From: CAZPNX01 sp964518765 | GTDB taxonomy: Bacteria; Edwardsbacteria; AC1; EtOH8 | Direction of reading: 5' to 3' | Assembly: GCA_964518765.1 (NCBI GenBank) | Contig: CAZFJC010000005.1 | Coordinates: forward strand, 1 to 64,000 | Length of the DNA: 64,000 nucleotides | Part shown: in pieces, positions 8,253 to 17,943 of the stretch | Position numbering within the stretch: the stretch's first letter is position 1 | How the letters are laid out: every line of letters begins with the position of its first letter | Position numbers and translations under genes: made by a program | Notes under the pieces: generated by a model | Told to the model about the DNA's origin: nothing | What the model saw: the letters and a program-made list of their open reading frames with translations, nothing else | The model's database searches: none

Positions 8253-9331
8253 CTTCACTCTCTTTCTTTGCGGAGTACTCCGGGTACAGCCTGTCGGCGC
8301 ACTCCTGGCACAGGCCGTGGGAGACATCGGACTCCGTGTTTTCTTTCAGATAGACGTCCACCTGCTGCCAGTAGCCCCGGTCGTTCCGGATCTTCTTGCA
8401 GGAGGCGCAGACCGGGATCAGGCCCTTGAGTTGTTTTATGTTGTCCAGGGCCTCCTGCAATTCGGAGATGACGGCCTCCCGCTTCTCCTCCAGCGCCCTC
8501 TGCATCGTGATATCCCGGCTGGTTCTTCTATAACCAAGAAACTCGCCATTGGAACCGTATAAAGGGACCCCGTTGGTTTCCAGAATCACCAAACGCCCAT
8601 TCTTGTGGAGGTTCGGATTGACGAAGGCCCTTACCGGTTCATGCCGGGCTAGCATTTCAAGGGCAGTTTGTTTCAGGCCTTCCTGCATTTCCGTTGAAAA
8701 GAGATCGGTAAAGCACTGCTTGCCGATCAGCTCCTCCGGTGAATACCCAAGGATATTATTGACTATTGGGTTGCTATACTTGAACCTGCCGTCCCGATTG
8801 ACCTCCCATATCCACTCCACCGCGTTTTCCGCCACCTGCTGGAACCTCTCCTCGCTTTCCCTCAGCCTCCTCTCGACCTCCCGCCTCGGCCCGATGTCCC
8901 TGGCCACGGTCAGCACGTAGCTCGCCCCCTCCAAAGTCACCAGACGAGAGTTGACCTCGTCCAGAAACTGGCTGCCGTCCTTTCTCCGATTCACCGAATC
9001 CACGGCCAGTCCACCGTTGGCGGCAATACTCCGCAGCCTTCCCTCCAAGAGGGGTTCGGTCTCCCGCCCCAATATCCCTGAGGTTGAGCCGCAGAAACTC
9101 CTCCCGGCTGTAGCCGCGGGAAACATAGGCCGCCTTGTTTCCGTAGATGATGTTCCCCTCCAGGTCGTGGACCACGACCGAGTCGCTGACCGCGTCCAGC
9201 ATCAGAGCCTTGAAGGCCGTCTCGTAGCATCCCCCGGCTTCATCCGGTTCCCCGACTTCTAACTCGATGGCTGGCTCCATCTCCGGCGATCCCGGCGACG
9301 TTTTCTCCTTTATTTCTTCAAGGATATCCAT
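8239..9331 (-). CDS. PAS/PAC sensor protein with Cys-pair tail, split by a frameshift
   Basis: The ATG at 9331 has an excellent GGAGGTG site and opens a PAS domain (VVVHDLEGNIIYGNKAAYVS) that runs out of frame near 9050-9075, around ATTGGGGCGGG. The downstream frame resumes the same PAS (GRLRSIAANGG, NRRKDGSQFLDEVNSRLV). A second PAS follows (about VAENAVEWIWEVNRDGRF to GYRRTSRDIT), then a coiled linker and a Cys motif, LIPVCASCKKIRND ... GLCQECADRLYPEY. That CxxC...CxxC tail is common at the end of PAS or receiver proteins and probably binds a metal. The restored protein would be about 363 residues. The homopolymeric G run makes a one-base sequencing or assembly error as likely as a real mutation. 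Confidence 0.8.
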
Positions 9332-9347
9332 GATCCACCTCCGTTTT

Positions 9348-10394
9348 TCATCCGGCCACGCTGACGAACTCGTCCTGCAGCGCCTGGAAAATGTCAACCA
9401 GGCCGGGGTCGTAACTGCGCCCCCTTTCTGCCAGAATGGCCTTCACCGCCTCCTCCTTGGGCCAGGCCGGCTTGTAGGGACGCTCCGATATCAGGGCGTC
9501 GAAGCCGTCGCACAGCGAGACGATGCGCCCCTCCAAGGGTATCTCTATCCCCACCAGGCTTCTCGGGTAACCCAGCCCGTTCCACTTCTCGTGGTGCGTC
9601 AAGGCGATGTTGCGGGCCACCTTGATCAGCCCCGAGTCGTACCCGGAGAGGATGTCCGCCCCGATGACAGTGTGGTTCTTCATCAGCTCCCATTCATCGG
9701 GGGTAAGCGGCCCGCACTTGGAAAGGATCCGCTCCGGCACCCCTATCTTGCCGATGTCGTGCATGACGCTGGCGTCGGCCAGCCTTTCGGCCTTTGCCTT
9801 GTCCACACCGGCGCCCCGGGCCAGGATGACGGTGAATTCCCGGATCCTTTTGAGGTGCAGGCCGGTCTCCCTGTTGTGGTACTCCAAGGCGGTGCTGAGG
9901 CTGTTGATGATCTCCCGGTAGGTGTCGTGCAGGCTCCGAGTGCGGCAGGCCACCTTGTCCTCCAGCTCGCGGTTCTGGTTCCGCAGGTCCCGGTACATGA
10001 ACCTGAGCTCGGCCATGTTCCTAACCCGGGCCGCCACCTCGACCATGTCGAACGGCTTGGCTATGAAGTCCCGGGCCCCGGTCTCCAGAGCCCGGCGCTT
10101 GGATTCCGAATCCCCCTGGCCCGAGATGACCAGGATCGGCAGGAACTCGTCCGGCCTCTCCCGTCTTGCCAGCTCCATGAACTCGAAGCCGTCCAGCTCC
10201 GGCATCACCAGGTCCAGCACCAGGACGTCGGGGTCGATCTCCTTGAGGGCCTCCAGGGCCTGGCGTGGCCGGCTGCAGGCGGTCACACGTCTGAAGCCCC
10301 TGGCCTCCAGGTTTTCCTTAAGGAAGCCCAGTCCCACCGGCTCGTCGTCCACCGCCAGGATCCTGGCGTTCAGGATGTCCTCGTTTCGATACAT
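9348..10394 (-). CDS. Response regulator with HD-GYP cyclic-dinucleotide phosphodiesterase
   Basis: The N-terminal receiver (about 10-130; Asp61 in LVLDLVMPE) is joined by a helical linker to an HD-GYP domain (about 160-345). Metal and catalytic motifs are intact: HDIGKIGVP at 212-220, HHEKWNG at 267-273 and GYP at 275-277. HD-GYP proteins hydrolyse cyclic di-GMP, or 3'3'-cGAMP in some lineages, so this should couple phosphorylation to second-messenger breakdown. It lies 31 bases after the receiver gene and 16 bases before the PAS gene, inside the sigma54-linked operon. Confidence 0.93.
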   Translation of the reverse strand: MYRNEDILNARILAVDDEPVGLGFLKENLEARGFRRVTACSRPRQALEALKEIDPDVLVLDLVMPELDGFEFMELARRERPDEFLPILVISGQGDSESKRRALETGARDFIAKPFDMVEVAARVRNMAELRFMYRDLRNQNRELEDKVACRTRSLHDTYREIINSLSTALEYHNRETGLHLKRIREFTVILARGAGVDKAKAERLADASVMHDIGKIGVPERILSKCGPLTPDEWELMKNHTVIGADILSGYDSGLIKVARNIALTHHEKWNGLGYPRSLVGIEIPLEGRIVSLCDGFDALISERPYKPAWPKEEAVKAILAERGRSYDPGLVDIFQALQDEFVSVAG

Positions 10395-10425
10395 ATTTTC
10401 TCCTCCCGGCGTTGGTTGCGGCCTC

Positions 10426-10830
10426 TTAAGTCTCCGAGCCGGGCCCGGCCCGGCCTATGGCAGCTTTGAAGCCGTCCTCGGCCAGCCTTATCGCCTCCAG
10501 GAGCCGGCGGCGGTCAAACGGCTTTGTCAGGCAGAAGTCGGGCCGGTGCCGGCCGCGCTCCAGGGGCCCGAAGGCGCTGGGCTTGACGGTCATCAGGATG
10601 AAGGCCGGCTTGAATCCCCTTTCCCTGACCCACTGCAGCAGGCGGTAGCCGTCCATGCCCGGCATCACCAGATCGGAGATGATGATGTCCGGCACCTCGG
10701 CCTCCACCATCCCGGCGGCCTGAAGCCCGTCGCCGGCAAAGGAAACCTGGTAGGCCTCGGGATCCAGCAGGGCGGCCACGGTCCTGGCCAGCACCGCTTC
10801 GTCCTCAACTATCAATAGCTTTCTTTTCAT
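10426..10830 (-). CDS. Single-domain response regulator (CheY-like)
   Basis: This 134-residue receiver has VEDE, Asp53 in IISDLVMPGMDG and Lys in LTKPF. The segment before the Lys (KPSAFGPLERGRHRPDFC) is longer than usual, which may alter the alpha4-beta5 face. Its ATG overlaps the TGA of the sigma54 activator gene as ATGA, so the two are coupled. No output domain. Confidence 0.88.
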   Translation of the reverse strand: MKRKLLIVEDEAVLARTVAALLDPEAYQVSFAGDGLQAAGMVEAEVPDIIISDLVMPGMDGYRLLQWVRERGFKPAFILMTVKPSAFGPLERGRHRPDFCLTKPFDRRRLLEAIRLAEDGFKAAIGRAGPGSET

Positions 10831-12212
10831 GGCTGCTGCTTCTTATGGTTGTATGCGCGCGGATTGATTTCGTATTCCTTGACCTTGAGCTGCAGGTTCT
10901 GCCTGGCTATCCCGGCCATTGCGGCCGCTTTGGTTATGTTGCCTCCGGTGGCTTCCAGCAATGACTCGATGTATTGCTTCTCAAAAATGGCCCGCGCCTG
11001 ATGCAGGGTCAGGTGTGCCATGCTCTCGCCCCCGCCGCCGGTTACATGGCTCCTCCTTTCTGGCAGGTCCCGTACTCTTATATGCTGGCTGGAGCAGACC
11101 GCCACCGCATGCTCTATGGCGTTCTCCAGCTCCCTGATGTTGCCTGGCCACGAATGCCGCATAAGTTGGTCAAGAGCCGCCTTTTCTAGCCCTTTGATCT
11201 CTTTATTGTGCTCTTTGGCGTATTTGTCCAGGAAAAATTGCGCCAGGTTGGGGATGTCCTCCTTCCTGTCGCGGAGCGGCGGTATGTTCACCTGTATCAC
11301 GTTCAGCCGATAGTACAGGTCTTCCCTGAATATTCCCGTCTTGACGGCATCCTCCAAGTTCTGGTTGGACGCCGCCACCACCCTGACGTCGACCTCGACC
11401 GGGGTGACGCTGCCAAGCGGATAATACGTCCCCTCCTGCAGCACCCGGAGCAGCTTTACCTGGAGGGACTGGGGCATGGATGATATCTCGTCCAGGAAGA
11501 GGGTGCCCCGGTCCGCCGCCTTGAAAAGTCCGGGTTTGCTGCCAACGGCCCCGGTGAAGGCACCCTTGACATAGCCGAAAAGCTCTGACTCCAGCAGGGT
11601 CTCCGGGATCCCTCCGCAGTTGATGGGCACGAACCTGGTGTTCCTTCGGCGGCTGTTGAAATGGATCGCCCGGGCCACCAGCTCCTTGCCGGTACCGCTC
11701 TCCCCGGTTATCAGCACCGTAGCCTTGGTATCTGCAACTTTTCGGATGGTGGCGAAGATGGAGAGCATGGCCCTGTTCTTGGTGAGGATGGTATCGAATC
11801 CGTAGCGCTCGTTGAGGGTTTCCTTCAAGTAGCGGTTCTCCTCCAGCAGCAGCTTGCGCTCCAGGGCTTGGTTAACGGCCATCAGAACCTGGTCGGCGTG
11901 GAGCGGCTTCTGCAGGTAATCGTAGACGCCGGCTTTGACCGCCTTGACAGCGTCCTCGATGCTGGCGTACCCGGTGATGATTATCACCGGGATCTCCGGT
12001 CTTAATTCGGCCAGTGAACCGATCACCTGATGGCCCGAGACGTCGGGCAGCTGCATATCGAGCAGATACAGGTCGTGCTCGCCCCCGGCCGCGGCCTTCA
12101 ATCCGTCGCCCCCGGTATGCACTGCCTCCACCTGATGCCGATCGCCCTCCAGTATCCGGCTCAGCAGCTCGCAGATGCTGGTGTCGTCGTCAATTATAAG
12201 TATCCTGCCCAT
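10827..12212 (-). CDS. NtrC-family sigma54-dependent response regulator
   Basis: The receiver (Asp52 in LLDMQLPD) is followed by the AAA+ ATPase with Walker A GESGTGKE (from residue 170), GAFTGA (217-222), Walker B TLFLDEIS and arginine-rich sensor segments. A Fis-type helix-turn-helix with GGNITKAAAMAGIARQNL is at the C-terminus. Such proteins open promoters bound by sigma54-RNA polymerase when phosphorylated. The ATG at 12212 (GAGG upstream) is preferred over an in-frame TTG at 12224 that overlaps the preceding stop. Its cognate kinase could be the short NtrB-like protein just upstream or the large hybrid kinase. A sigma54-type promoter lies at the head of this operon, which suggests self-activation. 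Confidence 0.94.
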   Translation of the reverse strand: MGRILIIDDDTSICELLSRILEGDRHQVEAVHTGGDGLKAAAGGEHDLYLLDMQLPDVSGHQVIGSLAELRPEIPVIIITGYASIEDAVKAVKAGVYDYLQKPLHADQVLMAVNQALERKLLLEENRYLKETLNERYGFDTILTKNRAMLSIFATIRKVADTKATVLITGESGTGKELVARAIHFNSRRRNTRFVPINCGGIPETLLESELFGYVKGAFTGAVGSKPGLFKAADRGTLFLDEISSMPQSLQVKLLRVLQEGTYYPLGSVTPVEVDVRVVAASNQNLEDAVKTGIFREDLYYRLNVIQVNIPPLRDRKEDIPNLAQFFLDKYAKEHNKEIKGLEKAALDQLMRHSWPGNIRELENAIEHAVAVCSSQHIRVRDLPERRSHVTGGGGESMAHLTLHQARAIFEKQYIESLLEATGGNITKAAAMAGIARQNLQLKVKEYEINPRAYNHKKQQP

Positions 12213-12220
12213 TTTCTTCC

Positions 12221-12892
12221 TCAACTTGATTTTAAAAAGGGATCGGCGGCAAGGAACCTGAAGTATGGGCCCGTCATCACGTCGCCGGCTTCCGGGAAAA
12301 CGACCTGTCCCCCGTTTGCCGCGATGAGCTTGCTCACGGCATCGGCCATTTGCCTGTCATCGGCTGGTCGAAGCTGGGGAGTTGGGGTATCGCCGTTTCC
12401 TTGAACCTCTATATCTACCCGTAGCCCCTCCTCACTGCTTTCGCAGCGGCATTTCAACGTTCCAACTCCGTTTATCTTTTTGATCGCCCAAACAATGGTC
12501 AGAAAGAACGCGGTCATTATTTGGCCTTCGTTTACCGTTACCCATGGCTCTCTACCGGACTCTTCGATCTCCAGCCTGACGTGGTTCTTGGCAAGGTAGT
12601 AATTGATCAACTTTTTGGCCTTTTTCAGCAAGTCGGAGATCTTTATCGGCGATTTCTTTCCGGCCCCATTCTCATCCATGAAGAAAAGACGCAGGTTCTC
12701 CAGCATTTCGTTGAGGCGGACCACAGCCAACGAAATGTTGGTCATTGTCTCCGCATTTGCCGCGCCAGCCTCGCTTAACTGCAAGTATTCAATCCCCAAA
12801 GTAATGGCCGAGAGTGGATTCTTCATCTCGTGGATCACCGAAGAGGCGACCTCACTGAATGCGTTGAATTTGATAGTGTTTACAGTATCCAT
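12221..12892 (-). CDS. Short NtrB-like HisKA protein with degenerate ATPase domain
   Basis: The H-box SSVIHEMKNPLSAI (His21 from the ATG at 12892) is a good dimerisation/phosphotransfer motif. The C-terminal part should be a HATPase domain, but the N-box Asn is not seen (AFFLTIVWAIKKI instead of LLNLxxNA) and no GxGLGL loop follows. It may therefore be unable to bind ATP and may act as a phosphotransfer or phosphatase partner. The ATG at 12892 has CGGAG seven bases upstream. An earlier ATG at 12916 would leave almost no leader after the predicted sigma54 start site. First gene of the operon. Confidence 0.75.
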   Translation of the reverse strand: MDTVNTIKFNAFSEVASSVIHEMKNPLSAITLGIEYLQLSEAGAANAETMTNISLAVVRLNEMLENLRLFFMDENGAGKKSPIKISDLLKKAKKLINYYLAKNHVRLEIEESGREPWVTVNEGQIMTAFFLTIVWAIKKINGVGTLKCRCESSEEGLRVDIEVQGNGDTPTPQLRPADDRQMADAVSKLIAANGGQVVFPEAGDVMTGPYFRFLAADPFLKSS

Positions 12893-12932
12893 TTTTAACT
12901 CCGTATCTTGTTGCATTTACTAATATAAAAGA

Positions 12933-12950
12933 ATGCAAGAATGGTGCCGT
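12933..12950 (-). promoter_or_regulatory. Sigma54 (-24/-12) promoter of the regulator operon
   Basis: On the minus strand the sequence reads CGGCACCATTCTTGCAT. GG and GC are separated by exactly ten bases and match the sigma54 consensus TGGCAC-N5-TTGCA except for the first base. Transcription would start near 12923, about 30 bases before the ATG at 12892. The second gene transcribed is itself a sigma54 activator. Confidence 0.75.
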
Positions 12951-13177
12951 AATGATTACATTGCGATTCAACAGTTTATCTAAGCTAATAAACCTACTTA
13001 TGTAATATATTTATTGCACTTGGCATAATATCATTACATATCAGGTTTCTTTCCCACCACAGTTATGTGTTTTAACTTATTGGCAATAAGAGCATTGTGA
13101 TTATTTTTATTTGTTAAAATAATCGGCATGCCATATGTGAGTATATATGATGAAAGTTCATAAAAAAGGAGTAAAAA

Positions 13178-16100
13178 ATGCGTCGTCTTTCGGTATTTGC
13201 CATGATTACATGTCTTTTCGCAACACAAATCTCGGCACAGGTGGAAAAAGTAATAATACCGCTGGATAATACCCTGCCCGGCTTGAAGTTGATCAAGAAT
13301 CACGCCGCCGCTGGCATGGTAAATCTCTCCTTTAACGGGCAGATTGGTTCGTTTTTCATGCCTGGCTGCCCGGATATACCGTTCAAGATCGTTACTTTCC
13401 TCCTTCCGCAAGGTGCCAGAAACATTTCGGTCAGGCTGTCGAACGCTACGTACAATAGGGTCCATGGTCCTGTCCTACTGATGCCGGCCCAAAACCCGGT
13501 GCCGCTTAACGGCGAACCTGCTCCGGCTTGGCAGGGTATCGATTCGGCGTTATATTCCTCGAACGAGCCCTATCCCAAGCAGGCGGCCGAGATTTCCAAT
13601 CTCTCGGCTCGTGGAGAATTCCTTCAAGTTTCGGTGAACCTGTTTCCTGCCCGATATTTCCCGGCCAGCCGCCAGCTGGATTTGCTTACCGGCGGCGACC
13701 TGGTGCTGGAGTTCGAAAACGCTGACCATGGCGCTATACTGGCACCCGCTCGCTCCGTTCGTTCCGCAGCTATCTGGAACGATTTCGCTTCCAAGTCGAC
13801 GGTGGGCAAGGTCCCTAAGCAGGCTGCCGGCGCTCCGGCCGGTGGCGCGATCCGACTGCCCGGCGACCAGGCGTTCCGCGGTCTTATCGGTAGGCTCCCG
13901 ACAGGGCAATTCGATTATCTCATCATCACCTCCGCCTCTCTTGCGCCATCATTTGAACGCCTGGCATCATGGCGGGCCCAAACTGGTTATAGAGTGCACT
14001 TGGAGACGGTTGAATGGATCAACAGCCATTCGTCCGGTGTCGACTTGGCCGAGCGCGTGCGCAACTACATCAAAGCGTTCTGGCTTTACTGCGGGGCGAA
14101 CTACGTTTTGCTGGGGGGGGACACCGAGATAATTCCCGCCAGAAGTTTTTATTACTATGATTATTACATCCCTGACAGCCGCGTGCCCTCGGATCTATAC
14201 TACTCCGACATAGTCGACACCTCGTTCGCCCTTGGTTTCTGGTCATACGATTGCAACGCCAACAAAAACAACCGATATGGAGAGCTTCCCTCCAACTGCG
14301 GCCAGGACGACCGAGTCGATCAGACGCCGGACATCTTCCTGGGCCGGGCCCCGGTATCGGACGTTGACCAGGCCGTATCGTTCGTCTCCAAGGTGCTGGC
14401 ATACGAAAGAAACGCACCTCCCGGCTTCGCCGAGAGCGTGCTGCTGATGGCTGACGGCAACTTCGCCTGGTTCACCGAGCAGGCCGACCAGATCCTGGCC
14501 TCAAACGCACCATGGATAAGCAGCCATGAGATGTACAATCCAGTCTCCAGCGGCTACTATGTGGGCGACGAACTGCTGACGACCTCCAGCGCCTGCGACA
14601 GGCTTTCCCAGGGATACAACATAATCTATCACTTCGACCACGGCGGTATTTACTCTTTGTCCATGGCCAAAAACCATGCCGCGGCTGGCGGCGGCTGGAT
14701 CTACCGGCCCCAGGTCATTTCGCTGCAAAACGCCGAACGGCCATCGATCTTCCTTACTCCCGCTTGCAGCCCAAATGCTTTCGATTACAGCGCCATTAGC
14801 AAGCAGATGGTGAATAACTCCAATGGCGGGGTAGCCGCTTTTATAGGCAATACCCGGGTCGGATGGTCCTCCCAGTACGGCCAGTTCAATCGCTTTTTCA
14901 CTGCCCTTTACGGAATGAACTTCAGGACGCTGGGCATGTGCTTCACGGAAATGGTCGATGCGGGCGATCCCTATGGGCGCTATGCCCTTAATCTACTGGG
15001 AGACCCGGCCATGCAGGTCCACGTTCGTGACCCGCTTCCCCTAACTGTCAGCCATCCTTGCAAGATCAGTGATTGTGATTCGTGCCTTTCAGTCTCGGTT
15101 GGCCCCGGGTGTTACGGCCCGGCACAGGCCGAGGTAAATCTTACGCAAGCCGGTGTTCTCCTGGCCTCCCGATGCGTCGACCTTCCCGGAACAGCTACTT
15201 TCAGCCGCCGGGAATTGCGGGACGGTATCCTTATGGTCTCCGTAATTGCGCCCGATCACATTCCTTTTCAGGACAGCTGCCTGGTTCAATATTCATCCGC
15301 CCTCAGTTCCCTATTCACCGGATTCACTATTAGCGACGAAGAGGCCGGAAATGACGGAAGTTCCGGCAATGGGGACGGCGTCGCCAATCCGGGGGAGACC
15401 GTCGCTATCTACCCGGACTTCAACGGGAACGCCATCGCCATGGCCGTTTTGACCTCGGACGATCCCCTGATTTCTATTGTTGATTCTATAGTTCATTCCC
15501 AATCGGTGAACAGCACAAGCCAAAACGAGATGCGTCCGATACGCTTTCTTGCCAGAATATCTCCATCTTTACCGACGGACTCCCGGGTTATTCTCGACCT
15601 TGCTGTGCAGTCAATGGCCGGTTCCGATCCAGTTCATTTCCCCATCACATTGGACATTGCCGTCGATTCGCTGACGGTCGCCTCGGCCCTGTTCCGAATC
15701 GATTCTCTCGCTTCACAAAGTCGGTTCACCCTGACCATCGACTCTCTGATTTTACACAACTGCGGCCAGGGAGCGGTCCGAACTGCCGTGGCCTTCCTTG
15801 CTACGGATACCCTGGACTGTATTTCCTCGGAAAAGCACGGGAATACGGTCGCTTTTGGGGACATCGCGCCCCAAAGCGTATCCGCGCCCGGAAAACTTTC
15901 GATAGTTCTACCGTCCATTTGGCCCGTCACTGCCAATGTGTTCTTGAATATATTCGATCATTACAACCGGCGCACCATTCTGGCGTTGTCCCCAATCAAA
16001 CCGGGCCGTCCCTTTTCTTTATCCTCGTTTCCCTTGACCGGACGATCGGCAAGGCTTGAATGGGCCGATACGTCAGCGAATACCTCAGGTTACAATGTAT

Positions 16101-17920
16101 ACCGCCTTAAGGATGGACAAACAGGGCGAACCAAGGTCAATGATATACCCGTGACCAGCCGGGCTTACATTCTTGACGGGCTGGAGCCGCTTGATGTCGC
16201 TTACTACGCCGTGTCTTCCATTGGAACGAACGGCATCGAGAGCCGGTTGTCGGATTCCGTCGCTGTCGCCACTGCCCCGGCCATCAGGCCCGGCTTCCCC
16301 GTTCAGTTGGGAATAGGAAACACCGGAACCAGGATATGGGGCTCCCCGGCCGCAGGCGACCTGAACGGTGACGGGAAAAAGGAGCTGGTCATCGGGAGCG
16401 ACGACGGGTTGGTCTATGTCCTGGATGACCGGGGGAACTCGCTGCCGGGATGGCCCAAGGATCTGGGAAGCCAGTGCGGACATAGGGTATCGATCGAGGG
16501 TTCGTCGCCGGCGCTGGCCGATCTTGATGGCGACGGCAACCTAGACATAATCATGGGCAATGGCCCGTGGTGGGGCGGCACCGGCGACAACCTGGTACAC
16601 GCCTGGCGAAGCGACGGTACGGAATTGAATGGATGGCCCCAGCCGATTTACGGCGACGCCTTCGGGTCGACGGCGGTAGGCGACATAAATAACGACGGAC
16701 TGCCCGAGGTCGTGGCCACTACCTCCCTGGGTATGGTCTATTGCTGGGATCATGCTGGCCAGATGCTTCCCGGATGGCCGGTCACCATCGGCACCAGGAT
16801 ATGGACCGGCGCCGCCATCGGGAACATGGACAGCGACTCGAATTTGGAGGTGGTAGTGGCGGCCAATAGTTCGGGATACTTGAGGATATCGGTGCTTGAT
16901 CCCGACGGCACCTGTCTTCCCGGGTGGCCTCTTGATCTGCAACCGGGAGTCAATTATGCGTTGTCATCGCCTGCCTTGGTCGACATGGACGGGAACGGAT
17001 CGCTGGAAATTGTCCTGGGGGCGGAGCCTGATCAGAACGGCAGGGCAAACGTCTACTGCCTTAATAATGGAGGTACCGCCTTGGCCGGTTGGCCGCTGGC
17101 GCTGGCTTCGGGGACGAGTATCCTTTCCTCACCGGCCATCGGCGATCTCGATGACGACGGCAGGCCTGAGATAGCCATCGCTTCGGGCGACGGAATGATC
17201 CATTCCATATCTCACCTTAACGGGCCACACGTCAATTGGAGCCAAGCCCTTCCTCCTAACGGCCGCTGTTCGCCGGTCATTGGCGACCTCGACGGCGACG
17301 GTAATAACGAGATAGTAGTTGCCACCGAGGAAGGTTACCTTTGGGCCCTCAAAGGCGCTAACGGATCAACTGTTTGCGGTTTTCCCATCTGGATTGAGCC
17401 CAGCTGGTCCGCTCCGCTTCTGACGGACCTTGACGCTGACGGTCGTTTGAATCTGGTTGGTTTCGGTTGGGGGGGGCACCGTCTTTACACCTGGGATCTC
17501 CCTTCCCCTGACCTGCCTGGCGCCGTCGTGTGGGGGCAGTTAAGTTGCGACCTGGGGAGAACGGGATGCTACAAGGGTGGATTTGCCAAGAACGATTGTT
17601 CAGTGGTTAATGTACCTTCTCCGGATTCTGAAGAAACCGCGTTATCCTACGCTTTGGAGCAATGTCGCCCCAATCCGTCGCGAAACAACGTTTCTATAAG
17701 TTATCAATTGGCCCGGTCCGATCGCGTCGAGATAAAGGTTTACAATCTCTTGGGCCAATCTGTCCGCACTCTGGTTTCCGGCATTAAACCGATCGGGCAC
17801 CATCGGGTTGTATGGGACAGGCGTGATGATACAGGAAGAATCTCTGCCTCCGGCACATATTTCTATCGCATCGTTTCCGGTTCTTTCACCGACACTAAAA
17901 AGGCCGTAATTATAGATTGA
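13178..17920 (+). CDS. Secreted gingipain-type (C25) peptidase with FG-GAP repeats and sorting tail
   Basis: AAAGGAG precedes the ATG, and a signal peptide (about 1-20, ending SAQ) is clear. The C25 peptidase domain spans about 244-615. The likely catalytic pair is His488 (YHFDHGG) and Cys530 (FLTPACSPNAFDY). Beta-rich domains follow, then a fibronectin-III-like unit at about 945-1031 and eight DxDxDG-type calcium sites (for example DLNGDGKKE, DLDGDGNLD, DINNDGLPE, DLDADGRLN) over about 1045-1440, which should form a beta-propeller. The last 90 residues (PNPSRNNVSISY, VYNLLGQSVRTL, ASGTYFYRI) form a FlgD-Ig/type-IX-like sorting domain. At 1580 residues it should be a surface or released protease. 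A second, shorter paralogue lies at 49628-53137. Confidence 0.92.
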   Translation: MRRLSVFAMITCLFATQISAQVEKVIIPLDNTLPGLKLIKNHAAAGMVNLSFNGQIGSFFMPGCPDIPFKIVTFLLPQGARNISVRLSNATYNRVHGPVLLMPAQNPVPLNGEPAPAWQGIDSALYSSNEPYPKQAAEISNLSARGEFLQVSVNLFPARYFPASRQLDLLTGGDLVLEFENADHGAILAPARSVRSAAIWNDFASKSTVGKVPKQAAGAPAGGAIRLPGDQAFRGLIGRLPTGQFDYLIITSASLAPSFERLASWRAQTGYRVHLETVEWINSHSSGVDLAERVRNYIKAFWLYCGANYVLLGGDTEIIPARSFYYYDYYIPDSRVPSDLYYSDIVDTSFALGFWSYDCNANKNNRYGELPSNCGQDDRVDQTPDIFLGRAPVSDVDQAVSFVSKVLAYERNAPPGFAESVLLMADGNFAWFTEQADQILASNAPWISSHEMYNPVSSGYYVGDELLTTSSACDRLSQGYNIIYHFDHGGIYSLSMAKNHAAAGGGWIYRPQVISLQNAERPSIFLTPACSPNAFDYSAISKQMVNNSNGGVAAFIGNTRVGWSSQYGQFNRFFTALYGMNFRTLGMCFTEMVDAGDPYGRYALNLLGDPAMQVHVRDPLPLTVSHPCKISDCDSCLSVSVGPGCYGPAQAEVNLTQAGVLLASRCVDLPGTATFSRRELRDGILMVSVIAPDHIPFQDSCLVQYSSALSSLFTGFTISDEEAGNDGSSGNGDGVANPGETVAIYPDFNGNAIAMAVLTSDDPLISIVDSIVHSQSVNSTSQNEMRPIRFLARISPSLPTDSRVILDLAVQSMAGSDPVHFPITLDIAVDSLTVASALFRIDSLASQSRFTLTIDSLILHNCGQGAVRTAVAFLATDTLDCISSEKHGNTVAFGDIAPQSVSAPGKLSIVLPSIWPVTANVFLNIFDHYNRRTILALSPIKPGRPFSLSSFPLTGRSARLEWADTSANTSGYNVYRLKDGQTGRTKVNDIPVTSRAYILDGLEPLDVAYYAVSSIGTNGIESRLSDSVAVATAPAIRPGFPVQLGIGNTGTRIWGSPAAGDLNGDGKKELVIGSDDGLVYVLDDRGNSLPGWPKDLGSQCGHRVSIEGSSPALADLDGDGNLDIIMGNGPWWGGTGDNLVHAWRSDGTELNGWPQPIYGDAFGSTAVGDINNDGLPEVVATTSLGMVYCWDHAGQMLPGWPVTIGTRIWTGAAIGNMDSDSNLEVVVAANSSGYLRISVLDPDGTCLPGWPLDLQPGVNYALSSPALVDMDGNGSLEIVLGAEPDQNGRANVYCLNNGGTALAGWPLALASGTSILSSPAIGDLDDDGRPEIAIASGDGMIHSISHLNGPHVNWSQALPPNGRCSPVIGDLDGDGNNEIVVATEEGYLWALKGANGSTVCGFPIWIEPSWSAPLLTDLDADGRLNLVGFGWGGHRLYTWDLPSPDLPGAVVWGQLSCDLGRTGCYKGGFAKNDCSVVNVPSPDSEETALSYALEQCRPNPSRNNVSISYQLARSDRVEIKVYNLLGQSVRTLVSGIKPIGHHRVVWDRRDDTGRISASGTYFYRIVSGSFTDTKKAVIID

Positions 17921-17943
17921 CGATCATATTAAGGAGTACGACG

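Noticed and set aside
13085..13115. Possible sigma54 promoter (TTGGCAATAAGAGCATTG) before the C25 peptidase gene
   Set aside because: The GG-to-GC distance is two bases too short.
13034..13465. 143-codon minus-strand open frame overlapping the C25 peptidase start
   Set aside because: It covers the promoter and signal peptide of a clear gene and has no protein-like features.
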